A DNA stretch of 64,000 nt, taken from the NCBI RefSeq assembly GCF_000321225.1, contig NW_004450585.1, positions 1,704,161 through 1,768,160 of the forward strand. The letters are read 5' to 3'. The stretch's first letter is position 1. Each line of letters opens with the position of its first letter. The notes below the pieces were generated by a model that ran no database searches, was not told the origin of the DNA, and saw only the letters and a list, made by a program, of their open reading frames with translations. Shown piece by piece: positions 23,286 through 34,440 of this stretch. The stretch is from Odobenus rosmarus divergens. Its lineage: Eukaryota; Chordata; Mammalia; Carnivora; Odobenidae. The position numbers and the translations under genes were made by a program.

Positions 23286-25134
23286 AATTAATCTGAGCAA
23301 ATGAGCAGTAAGATGGGGATCTGGGACTGGCTAAACCACTACTGGGCAGGTGAATGGGAAAGGCTCAAACACAGTCCACTGGTCATGAAAAAGTAGCCCA
23401 GACAACATGTCACCCAACACAGTTATACTAGTGTCCTTCCCCTGGCTTGTACCTATGGTTGTATGGGAGTTCCTATATTGCCAGCTAAAAGAGCAGGCAA
23501 AAGTCTGAGCTTGATTTGTGGATTGATTGTCTCAGCATGTGGGTGCAAGTAAAATAAGGACAGTGGCTACATTACAGCCACATTCAAGGTTGGGTCTTGA
23601 AAATCAGTGGAGTGGAAAAAAAAAATCTTCCCAATGGCAGAGCTGTAGGCAGTGTACTTGGTCATCTTTCTGTGTGCAAAGAGAAGTAACCCTAGGTAAG
23701 AATACATATAAATTTCTGGGCAATGGTTGATGGCTTCACCATTAGAGTCTGGAAGAAAAATAACAAGAATATCAGAGACAAAGTGGTCTGAGCATAGAGG
23801 CATGTTGATGGTCATATAGAGTAGGCAAAAGATACGAAGATTTTTGTATTACACATTATCTGCAAGAAAGCGTCCACTATGGAAAAGACACTGAACGACC
23901 ATGCAGTTGACATTAGCCAGCCTTCATTATCAGCCACTCTGATGAGCATGATGGGCACCAAGTGAAATGGCCATAGTGCAGAAATAAAAGCTGCATATAG
24001 GTCCAACAACATGAACTCTTACTTACCACAGCTGATCTAACTACTGCTATATCTGAATGTCCAACTTGCCAACAACAGAGACCAATGCTGAGTTTCTGAT
24101 ATGGCACCATTCCCTGAAGAATTCAATTGGTTAGCTGACCACATTGCTCCATTTACACCCTGGTTTGACTTACAAGGATAGATAGTTATTCTGGGCATAG
24201 CTTTATCTTTTCTGCCACAGAACTTTAGTCAGCACTGCTTTCCAGTGGCTAACAGAACACCTGATCCATAGGCATGGAATCTTATACAGCACAGGATCTA
24301 TTTTACGGACCTACTTCACAGCAAATGAAGTATAAGAGTGGACCCATGACTATAGGGTCCACTAATCATAATATATACTGCACAACTGGGAGTGGCCAGT
24401 GTCATGGAATGCTACAATAGCCTTCTCAGTGTGCGACTAAGGTACCAGTACTGAGGAAACTCTGAAAGGATGAAATATATTTGTCAAGCCAGAGACTCCT
24501 ATATGGTGCTTTGTTTCCAATAGGAAGGATACATGGGTTCAAAAGAGTGGCCATTAATGACTCACTGGAAGATTTGTGCTTCCTCTCCTCATAATCTTGA
24601 GCTCTGCCAGGGAATAACTAAGAGCTCCATCAAGCTATAAGTTAATGGCTACCATCTGGGAACTTGATACTTCTCATGTCCAGGGACCAACAGGAGAAAA
24701 CAGGAGTCACCATACAGGCAGAGGTAATTGATTTTGATTAGCAGAATGATAGAAGGCTGCTTGCACAATGGGGACAGGGAGGAATGAATGTAGAACCCAG
24801 GTGACCCATTTGGATCCTAGTACTCCCTTACCCCACTATAAATGTGAACAGTCATATGAAGCGATGTGGACTGTGAAGGGTATGATAATCAAGGGTTCAG
24901 ATATTTCAGGAAAGAAGGTTCGGTTCATACCACCTGTCAAGCCACCAGGACTTGCTGAGGGAATCACTGATGATAAAGGGAATTTAAAAGAGGATGGAGG
25001 AGTAATGATTACAGCCCAGGGAATACCTGTAGTGATGGGAGCTTTAGTTCATCCCACTAACCTCCCTTTTCCTCATTTTTGTTCAGGAAGAAAGGCCCAA
25101 GGAACCCACAGAGGAGCTACTCCTGGACCTGTAT
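23286..25134 (+). pseudogene. ERVL-like pol remnant
   Basis: The internal part of an old class III (ERVL-type) endogenous retrovirus, about 1.85 kb against the several kb usual for this class, so most of gag and early pol are gone. The clearest homology is at about 24090-24600, which follows the ERVL integrase coding region in order on the plus strand. The stretch 24880-25110 resembles the end of ERVL pol, after the dUTPase region. Many stops and frameshifts are present; the longest frame, 24768-25136, is a partial tail. No env was seen, as expected for ERVL. It encodes nothing functional. Confidence 0.68.
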
Positions 25135-25612
25135 GAAGAAGTAGATCTGAATGGAGCAAGGGCACAATGTGGTGGCCATGAGAATGAACTTTGCAGACCC
25201 GCCACTGCCAGGAGTGTAATTGACATGGAGCCCAGCTGTTGTGCTCTGAAATCCAAAACCTCATTTACACTGACGTCACAGTGCTCCTTGGGCTCCTTCT
25301 AGCTGATGACTGAGAGTGTCAGGAATATGAAGGCAGACTGATTCCTGGGAGACATGGGACACCTCTGATAGGCAACCCTGGTTTGAGGGCACTCTCTGAC
25401 AGCCTAGTCAAACCTCCCTTAGACTTCAGGTCTATCTACAACACTGCTAACCAATGTACCCTCCCTCTTCTCTTCACTCAGGGCCAGATTTGCTTGTGGT
25501 TTTATCACCATCCCAGCTTTACCTAGCTCCTTTCCTGTTTTCTTTCACACAGATATTTCTCCTAATAAAAACCTTGAACATTTAATCCTATTTTGTCCTC
25601 TGTTTTTTGTTT
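25135..25612 (+). mobile_element. 3' LTR of the ERVL-like provirus
   Basis: Right partner of the LTR at 22835, same orientation. It ends with a polyadenylation signal CCTAATAAAAACCTTGAAC and a TTTTGTCCTC tail, then a T-rich run at 25605-25622. The shared phrase with the left LTR, TTCCTGGGAGACATGGGACA, anchors the pairing. Confidence 0.72.
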
Positions 25613-25912
25613 TTTTTTTTTTGAGGGCCTCAGTGATAGCCTTATATATTATTAAGTTGGAGTTTTATGAGTAAGCACCAGGTCCTTATTTAACATCACA
25701 AGGAAAATGCAGCAAACTAGTGAAATCACTCTCTTAAAGACTCTCTTAAAGACACACAGCAAAGAAGGGAACTTACTGTGACCATAGAACAACACATTGT
25801 TAAAAAAACAACCTATATAGTGATATTTATGTCCTTCTAGTTGTTCAAACTGTGGTTGAATGACATCACTAATGGGACAGAGAGTCTAAGTATTTTGTGT
25901 ATTTTGTATTTC

Positions 25913-26111
25913 TTTTTTTTAAGATTTTATTTATTTATTTGACAGAGAGAGAGAGACAGCGAGAGAGGAAACACAAGCAGGGGGAGTGGGAGAGGGAGAA
26001 GCAGGCTCCCCGCTGAGCAGGGAGCCCGACATGGGGCTCAATCCCAGGACCCTGGGATCATGACCTGAGTCGAACGCAGACGCTTAACTGACTGAGCCAC
26101 CCAGGTGTCCC
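25913..26111 (-). mobile_element. Can-SINE
   Basis: Reverse copy, well preserved (GCTCCCCGCTGAGCAGGGAG). The left flank agtattttgtgtattttg and right flank agtatttttgtgtttct give the target duplication. Confidence 0.96.
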
Positions 26112-26128
26112 AGTATTTTTGTGTTTCT

Positions 26129-28215
26129 ATAAAAAATATGCAACCTAAGAAGGGAGACTGAGCAAAGTTCAGACTGATGATCTTGCAACCAAAAGGTAGC
26201 AAAAATTGTTTTCCAATCCTACCTTTCATCTTTTTAAAAAATTAGGGAAGATTGAATCCATATTCCACGGCAGCACTGGGTGAAATCTCCCACTCTGTCA
26301 GTCCCTTGCCACCTCTGCTCCAGTCTTCCTTTTCACAATTCCCCCTTCCAGCTGCTCCACATCTGGCCACTTTCTCCCTCCTACTTTCTACCAGGTTTCC
26401 CACTCTCCTCTCTGCCCTCTTTACCCATTTACATTATGTTCATTACAACAGATGTTTGACCAAGATTGAGAATGTTTCCAAGAAAATTCATTTAACTCTT
26501 ATTACTAACATCATTAGAAAGGACTTTTGAATGGTTAAAAATGTCAATGAATTGTTTGAGAAGCTGGAAGTAATGCCTCTGGAAGTCTTCAAGTACAGGT
26601 AATCTCTCCGGGGTCCTCTAGTTTTCATAGTCAATGATTTTGAGTCTTCCCTATATAAAATCCTTAGGAGATGCTCTCTTTAAAAAAGAGGTGAAATAAT
26701 TAGCCACAGGTGCTTCCATAACAGTGTAGAGAACTGACAGCTTTTGAAAGTCCTTCAATCAGGTTATTATTTTATTTACATTTCTTTATTTTGTTCTTCT
26801 GCAAAAAAGCCAAAGATAAACTTCGGTCTGTCTGGATTGTCATAAATTCTGAATCACCAGTGTCAAAAATAATGCTATTTCTTTACTCTTATACAGTTGT
26901 TCTCTTTTGGTTGTTCTTGTGTTTCCTAAAATGAGAGTTTTCCAGAATTCAGAATTCAAGAAGTTTAGCATAGTTTGTTTGGAATTGAATCATTACTATC
27001 AAAGGTTTTCAATGTTAATATTTTTCTGTCAATCAAAAAAGGTAAAGTTTTGGGGAATCATCCATTTTAGGTCTTCATCAATATGAGTAGAAAACAACAA
27101 AAAATGATACATGACTTTTTCCTTCTTCAAGCATAACTTGTTACTCACAGTTTCCTATGTCTGCCATTCCACTTACCTTAAAATGAAAAAGTCTCCATGA
27201 AATAAGAATTCTGGAACTTAGCCATAATTTATTTCCTTTATCAGATATCTCTTCTCAAGGTAAGTGCTAAGCCAAAAATAAACTTCATAATACCTTTATG
27301 TTTGCTGAAGCTGTTGTCGTGATGACAAAAATTACTTCTAACTACTTTGAATTACTTTCATTTACTACAAAATATACATGCCTTTTTCTTTCTTAACCAA
27401 ACTTATCAATCATTGTCAAAGGAGCAGAAGTTAGTACTGAATGCTATTCTTTTAATACAAATTTCACAGGTGACAAAGATATTTTTGAAACTTATACAGA
27501 AATTATTACAGTTTATGGAAATATAGTTCTTCAGATCCAGATTAAGTAGTATATATAGGTGATATATATATCATATATATGCCATTAAAATGTTATTATA
27601 CGTAATACATATATATACACATATATCTATACACAGTTTTCAGGTGTCAATTTATGGCATCCACTACATCATGTGGATATACATTCTGAATTTCTCAGTT
27701 GACAGAGAAGACCGGTCACTTGTATTTTTTCCCTCCATTCTTTTTTCAAGAGTCATGTAATACTTAGGGTAGAGAACTATCTAGCATAACATCAATTTCC
27801 TTTGCATTACCTTCTTGATTTCCCCGTGAAATGAAGTCTTATGCTCCTTCCAGAACAACTCCAAAATTCCTTGACATTCCATGTACTGTTTTGATTGTTT
27901 CTGAAATAATTCTTGGGACCCATAATATATCTGTGCCTCACATCTAAAGATACATTGTATATATTATAGTTGATTCGAACACTTTCCAAGAAAAACTTTA
28001 ATATGTATGGTTATAAAACTTTAACTGTTTTTATGTTTTGCTTTATGTCTACTCTATAAGCCCAAATTTTTTAAAGCAACATACTTTATTCAAAGAATGA
28101 TTAATTCAATGTTGTTAAAATTGCTTCTGTCTTCCCAAAGCAAGCAGCATTATATGTTTATGCAAGAAAGTAAAGATCCTAATGTAACAGTAACTCCTTC
28201 TCAACTCCCTCCTGC

Positions 28216-28218
<3 letters not shown>
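26129..28218. other. Unique AT-rich sequence
   Basis: No known transposon or gene recognised over about 2 kb. A TATATA-rich low-complexity patch is at 27545-27636. A reverse-strand run of open codons lies near 27795-27970 and is discussed as a finding. Confidence 0.45.

Positions 28219-28251
<33 letters not shown>
28219..28251. repeat. (AC)n microsatellite
   Basis: About 16 uninterrupted AC units, long enough to be variable between individuals. Confidence 0.97.
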
Positions 28252-28253
<2 letters not shown>

Positions 28254-28714
28254 CTTCTGGTTATAAGTAGAAATTTAAATAAATGCACTTACTTCCCCTC
28301 TTCCCAGAGATCTATTAAAATGAAAGAGGGAAAAGGTGAGAGGCCTCAGTAATTAAGAATTGTAATACATTTCTGGAAGATATGAAGCAAGTAGAAAAAA
28401 GGAAACAAGGGACAATATTTGCTAGGGAATGTGAAGGGGAAGTAGAGTCAAAAAGAAAGGCTTCTTTCTTTTTAGAATCTCAGAGCACTGGGAACTGAGA
28501 AAGCCCCTCTAAGATGGGCTCATATGGGAGACTGAGTGCTAAATATGCATTAATTGAACATCTACATAAGGAGAGCTCACTGGCCTAAACCCAAATTATT
28601 TGCCAATTTGGGTGCAAAATGCCAAGCAGGTAATAGTTTACCTTTGACAATAAATAAATTAACAAATTAAGTTAAATCTGAAGTGTCCTCTTTATAAAAA
28701 TTGAAAAACCTGAG
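28252..28714. other. No feature recognised
   Basis: Purine-rich AT-rich sequence between the AC repeat and a MaLR LTR. Confidence 0.4.
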
Positions 28715-29067
28715 TGTCTTAGTTCAGGCTGCTATAACAAGGTACCACCGTAGACAGTGGCTTCTAGACAATGGAAATGCACTGCTCATAGTTCTGGAGG
28801 TTAGGAGTCTGTGGTCAGGGTGCCAGCATGGTCAGGTTCTGGTGAGAGCTCTTTTCCAGGTTGTGGACTACTCTCTCCTTGGTGTGAGAGCTGTAGAAAG
28901 AGAACTCCAGGGCTCTCTGGGGTCCCTTTTAGAAAGACACTAATCCCACTCATGAGAGCTCCACCCTCATGATTAATTACTTCTCAAAAGCCTTACCTCC
29001 CAATACTACTGTATTTGGGGGGTAGAATTTGGAAGGGGTGGGGCACAAACATTCAGTCCATTGCACA
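28715..29067 (-). mobile_element. MaLR solo LTR (MST/MLT1 group)
   Basis: Antisense MaLR LTR of about 350 bp: 'GCTGCTATAACAAGGTACCA', 'AGTTCTGGAGGTTAGGAGTC', 'ACTAATCCCACTCATGAGAG', 'CTCCACCCTCATGATTAAT' and 'GGGGCACAAACATTCAGTCC'. It is the same family as the forward copy at 8490. The 80-residue forward frame inside it is a chance frame. Confidence 0.9.
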
Positions 29068-29159
29068 GAGATCAATGATTTTTGCATTTTGGTGACTTCA
29101 AAAAGTTGGTTAATTCTTTGTAGCAACACCATAAAGCGAACACACTTTTTAATAAAACT

Positions 29160-29610
29160 AAAGAATTGGTTATTCTCACTGGCCTCCACTTCCTAACTTA
29201 TCATTCTCTCTTGGATCTGCTTTATGAGACGGCTTTTGACAGTCACCAAAGATCTCTATATTTTAAAATCTGATGGTCAGAGATCTTTTTCTTGCCTGCC
29301 TTCCTTCCTTCCTTCCTTCCTTTTTTCCTTCCTTTCCCCTCTCTCTCTCTCTTTCTCTCTCATGCCTTGATGGTTGATCTCTCCTTTCTTGAAACACCTT
29401 TTCCACTTGGCTTTCAAGACTCCATGCTTTGCTGATTAACCTGTTACCTCACTAGCTGGTCCTTTTCAGTGTCCTTAGCTGGATTCTTCTCTTACCAGTT
29501 ACTAGGTGTGGGTGTGCCTCTGAGATCTCTTCTATCTACACTTCCCCATAGGTGATCTCATGTTTGGCGCCATCCAACAAACACAACTGTGGGAAGAAAT
29601 GCTTTATCCA
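29160..29610 (+). mobile_element. L2 internal fragment with microsatellite
   Basis: Forward L2 from the ORF2 region, not the usual 3' tail: 'GACAGTCACCAAAGATCTCT', 'TCTTGAAACACCTTTTCCAC', 'ACCTCACTAGCTGGTCCTTT', 'TCTATCTACACTTCCCCATA' and 'GGTGATCTCATG'. A (CCTT)n and CT tract at 29297-29360 replaces part of the consensus. Confidence 0.8.
29297..29360. repeat. (CCTT)n and (CT)n tract
   Basis: Tandem CCTT units, then CT-rich sequence, grown within the L2. Confidence 0.93.
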
Positions 29611-29689
29611 CAACATTTTGAGATGATTTATTTTACAGTAATACCTAACTGAAACATAGGATTAACTAAAGGATTGCATATGTATGTAT

Positions 29690-30112
29690 GTGTTTATTGC
29701 TCTAAATACAGATTTCTAAAATACAAAACTGCAGCATTCTATACAAGTTGTCTTGAAAATTGCACTTTATCATTCTCACTTTTTATAAGTATGTTTTAGA
29801 CCATTAAATATCATTTATAATGGCTTCACACTTTGTTATTTAGATGTGCCCACATTTACCTAAATAATACTTTGTTATTGAACATTAAAGCTCTATCCAT
29901 TTTTTTACTATTATAACTAACCATTAAATGAACATCCTTACAGCTGAATCTTTGCATACCTTGATAATTTATTCAATAAATATTTGGAAGCATAGTTGTT
30001 AAATCAGTTAAGTACAGTAAATACTTTTGCCAAGTTCCTATGAAGAAAGTCTACAACCAATTTACATATCTACCAACCATATCACTAGTGCTTATTGCCT
30101 AAGTTAATTTTT
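29690..30112 (-). mobile_element. Ancient L1M 3' end
   Basis: Antisense L1M: 'AATGGCTTCACACTTTGTTA', 'TGAACATCCTTACAGCTGAA', 'CTTTGCATACCTTGATAATT' and the 'CCAATTTACATATCTACCAA' block. A Can-SINE ends the visible match. Confidence 0.68.
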
Positions 30113-30126
30113 TGGTATATAGTCTC

Positions 30127-30314
30127 TTTTTTTAAGATGTATTTATCTGAGAACAAGTGAGAGAGAGAGCATGAGTGGGGGAGGAGCAGAGGGAGAGGGA
30201 AAAGCAGGCTCCCCACTGAGCAGGGAGCTGGATATGGGGCTCCATCCCAGGACCCTGGGATCCTGACCTAAGTCGAAGGCAGATGCTTAACTGACTGAGC
30301 CACCCAGGCGCCCC
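30127..30314 (-). mobile_element. Can-SINE
   Basis: Reverse copy with target duplication tggtatatagtctc (30113-30126) and tggcatctagtctt (30315-30328). Confidence 0.95.
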
Positions 30315-30328
30315 TGGCATCTAGTCTT

Positions 30329-30769
30329 AATACTATATAAGAAAATAAATATATTTGAAAATTGAACTTATGGTGTTGAAAAAAATATCCTTAGAAGGCA
30401 AGAAATTTCATCTTTATGATGAATTATAGAATTTTCATTAAAGATAAACTCTATCTCAGAAATTGAATAGATTGGCATTTGAAAATTAGTTCTAACATAA
30501 AATTTGAATGAAAAAGAATTTAATAGAGAAAAATTTCTGGAAATATTTAAATTTTATTATAACTTCCTTTGGATCCTGAATTCTCTTTTTATTGAAAAAT
30601 ATATATTGATAGGCACTTAAAACTCAGTGTAGCTGCTTTCCTGACATACATTAATTATTTCAGTAATACTATTGTTTAAAGAGTATCTTATGCTTGCTGA
30701 GTTATCTTTATTAGATTAAAGAAATCCAAAACACTTGGCAGTTCTTTAATACTGATATTTTTGGAAGTT
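30329..30769. other. No feature recognised
   Basis: Very AT-rich; possibly worn L1M, but no landmark stands out. Confidence 0.4.
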
Positions 30770-32995
30770 TTATTAAGATATATTTTTTATACAATAAGTC
30801 ATATATACTTAATATACACAATTTTGTTTTGATATATGTATAAAACTGTGAAAACATTACTAAAATTGAGATAATGAACATATTCATCACTCCAAAGAAG
30901 CTTCTTCTGTTCCTCTTGTAATGTGCCTTTCCCATCCCTTTTAGCACCACCCCCACAACTGCTATCTTGGGCAACCACTTTTCTGCCAGCAGTATAGATT
31001 ACTTTACATTATCTAGAGTTTTATATACATGGAATCATCCATCATGTAGGCTTTTTTGTCTAACTTCCTTTACTGGCATAATTATTTTGCAATTCATCCA
31101 TGTTGTTACCTATACAGTGGTTCACTCAATTAAATTATACAGTCTATCTTCAAGTAATATTACACCACTTCATGTATAATGTAAGAACCTGACAACAGTG
31201 TACTTCAATTTTCTTTTCCTGGCCTTCATCCTATTGTTGCAATACAGTCTACTTATACATATATATAAAATCCACATGACACTGAAATTGTATCTTTTAA
31301 ACAGTTGCATATTTTTAAAGAAATTTAAATAAAAAGATAAAAGTATTTTATAGTTACATATTAGTTACCATTTCTGATGTTTTCTATTCCTTTCTGTAGA
31401 TCAGTATTTCTTTCTCATATAATTTTCCTTCTGCCTGAAAAAAAAAATATTTAACATTTCTTATAATGCAGGGTAGCTAGTGATGAATTTTTTCTGCTTT
31501 TGTATGCCTAAAAAAGTTTTTATTTCAATTTCAGTTTTGAGAGGTTTTCCACTGGGTATAGAAATCTAAGTTGCCATTTTTTTTTAATACTTTAAAATAC
31601 TTTTAAATACTTTTTTACTACTTTTAATACTTTAAAAGATGTTGACCGATTATCTTCCCATTTTTCCCAATAAGAAATATGTTGTCCTCCTTGTCTTTGT
31701 TTTTCTGTGATAATGTGTCCTTTTTCTCAGGCCGGTTTAACCATTTTCTCATCATCACCATTTTTATCAATTTAATTATGATGGTGTAGTTTTCTTTATG
31801 TTTCTTGTGCTTGGGTTTTGCTGAGATTCTTGGATTTGTAGATTTATAGCATTTATATCCCCTTCAGTTATTCCAAGTACACATATATTAGTGCACATAA
31901 AGTTGCCCTATAACTCACTGAGTCACTTTTCTTTTTATTATTATTATTTTTCCCTCTGTTTTATTCCAAATGGTGTCACTTTTATGGCTTCAAGTTCACT
32001 AATCTATTCTTCTTCAATGTATATTTTTTGGTCAAATTTATGGTTTTCATACCTAGTAATTCATTTTGTAATTTTTTATAATATCTTCCATGTCTCTACT
32101 TAAATTTGTAAATATACAGAATATATGAAACAGATGGAATAACCTTTCAAGTCTTTGTTTTAACATCTGTGTCAGTTCTGGGCTGGTCTCGATTGATTTT
32201 TCTTTTCCTCATCATGGGTTATAATTTCCTGCTTCTTTACATGCTGATTAATCTTTCATTGGATTTGAGACATTGTATCTTTTACATTGTTGGGTGGCAG
32301 ATAACTTTGTATTCCTAAAAATATTCTTAAGCTTTGCTTTGGGAGGCAGTTAATTTTTAGAAATAGTTGCAGGCATTCTGGTTTTGCATAAGATTGCTAT
32401 TTCAGAACCAGAGAGTGTTTATCTAGGATGAATTATTCCCAGCTAGTGAGGTAAAACTCTTCTGAGTACTCTGCTCAATTATGAGTTTTTCTAATTTAGC
32501 TGGGGGGGGATGGCGGTATTGCCAGTGCTTATGAGTGTTGGACATTATCTCATCTAATCCTTTTGCGTGCTTATTTTCCAGGGCTGGGATATTTTCCTCA
32601 CATGCATGCACTGATCTACTGACTACTTAAGAGGAGCCCTCTGCAGATCTCTGGAGTTTTCTCTCTGTGCAGTTCTCTCCTTTTCTGAACTCTGTTACAT
32701 GAATGCTAACAACCTTGGTCTCCCTGGACTCCCGTTCCATCTCCTCATTTCAGGAAAGCTAGCAGACTCTGCCTATGTTCTCTTTTTCTGGGTCATTACC
32801 TGGAAACTCTCTCATGGCAATTAGCTGGGGCATCACTAGCTCACCTCATTTGTTTCCCATCTTTCAGAAATCAGGGTCCTTTGTTGACTGCTGTCCAGTG
32901 TCTTAAAAAACATCTTTGTTTCAAACATGTTTTTCCAGTTTTAAATGTTTCCACAGAGGGGTAATTCCAACCCTATGACTCCATCTTGACCAGCA
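30770..32995 (-). mobile_element. Ancient L1M/HAL1-like element
   Basis: About 2.2 kb antisense. The left end is an L1 3' UTR (landmarks near 30930-31110, 'AATTCATCCATGTTGTTACC'). From about 31380 it is the ORF1 and 5' UTR part: 'TTTCCTTCTGCCTGAAAA', 'GATGAATTTTTTCTGCTTTT', 'TATCTTCCATGTCTCTACTT', 'AACATCTGTGTCAGTTCTGG' and 'CTTCTGAGTACTCTGCTCAA'. ORF2 is absent, which fits either a HAL1 ('half-L1', ORF1 only) or an L1 with a large internal deletion. Confidence 0.75.
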
Positions 32996-34164
32996 GTGAA
33001 CGTTCACACTAATATTTTTTAACTAGTTTTTACTTCACGTTAACATTTTACTTTCTAGGGCTATTAATTACATGAAGGGATATGGGGTGGGGGAGGTTAC
33101 ATACTCATCTTCACAACATACTGCTTTCATTGTGTCACTCTGTTCCAGAACCCAAAATGGCTCCTTTAGCTCACTAAGTTAAATATAAACACAAACACAA
33201 CCCAATAAAATTAGTTATATAAAGAACCAAAACAGGGTTTTTATTGTTTACAGCTTTCTTATGTACTAGCTTGATCCAACGACACCCTTAATGTAGAGGA
33301 CTGGCTAGACTATATAGTCTTTATTCAATCATTCATGACTAAAATTGCTGTCAAACAAAATTTTTATAAAACTTGCGCAAGAAGTTGTAGGTATTCACTG
33401 AAAACAACCTAGACTCCAACTAATCCAAGTGGCAGATGAAAGAATATTAACTCTCACAAATGTACAACTTAAGGACTCTAACCAAGACATTTGCCTATAT
33501 AGTTGGCTGCCTCACATTTGTACAGGGTGGGAAACTGTTTTAATCTGTTATAAATAAAGAACATCTTTCCTTGAGCATTTACAATAAGATTTCTGATTTT
33601 TTCTCCCACAGTGTTTGCATTTATTTCTGGACCTGTATCTTTTCTTCAAAGTCTACATATAAACATTACTACAGAATCAAACTTTAGGACTTAGCAATTC
33701 CTTTAACACTTTTTGAAGGAGAAGGATATTTAAGAACAGAGTCTTTGCTGGAAGTTTATTAATCTCTATATTAGATAATATCAGGTTATGAGAGAATGAA
33801 AAAAAATTGTGCAGATTAGACTATTCATGGAACATTTCAGAGAAAAGATTTTAACCTTAAAAATCCATAGAATTTTAGTAAACAAAGAAGCTATAAATAG
33901 TGCTTATAGAAAAGTAAAATTACTAAAATTATCATTATTTGGTTATTTATTACTCTATGCATTATTCTTGGAGCCAGATTTCAGTACACCCTAGTTATAT
34001 CTTAATGGCTGATTTTCATATACTGGTATAAAGTTGTTTTAGAATTTATGTGATTTAGTCAGAATATGTCCCTTTTCTACAGTGGTGAAATCAGTAAATC
34101 AATACCTTTCACTATGTCTATTTGGACCACTGTACTTGATCAGTACCTTTAAAGACTACCAACA
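32996..34164. other. Unique AT-rich sequence
   Basis: No gene or transposon recognised. Confidence 0.45.
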
Positions 34165-34440
34165 GCATGTGTATTGGTCAGCTATTTCCATTATAACGCT
34201 GTGTAACAAACCACTCCTAAACTCCTCAGTGTCCTGAAATAGCAATCATTTTTCCATGCTCATCAGTCTGCAGGATGGCTGAAGGTCAAAATGATTTAGA
34301 CTGGATTTGACAGGGCTTCATACTAAGCTTCTAGACGTCTGTAGACTGTCCTGCTTGTCTCCATTCCTCATCTCTTGCACTCTCATTTCTCTCTCTCTCA
34401 TTAATGGGTAATAAATGAAAATCTGTTGATGAAATCTGTT
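34165..34440 (-). mobile_element. MLT1-type MaLR LTR fragment
   Basis: Antisense MLT1 end: 'GTCAGCTATTTCCATTATAA', 'GCTGTGTAACAAACCACTCC' and 'TCAGTCTGCAGGATGGCTGA'. Only the first 150 bases or so are clear; the right boundary is a guess. Confidence 0.6.

Noticed and set aside
23527..24110. Gene-like frames near 23.5-24.1 kb on both strands
   Set aside because: They lie in the decayed ERVL-like internal region and are broken.
27256..27265. CTCAAGGTAAGTG as a splice donor of an exon
   Set aside because: A single donor-like word without an open exon or acceptor upstream is not enough.
28701..28943. 80-codon forward frame
   Set aside because: It overlaps the reverse MaLR LTR.
29281..29360. 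CRISPR-like or satellite array
   Set aside because: The tandem units are simple microsatellites without spacers.
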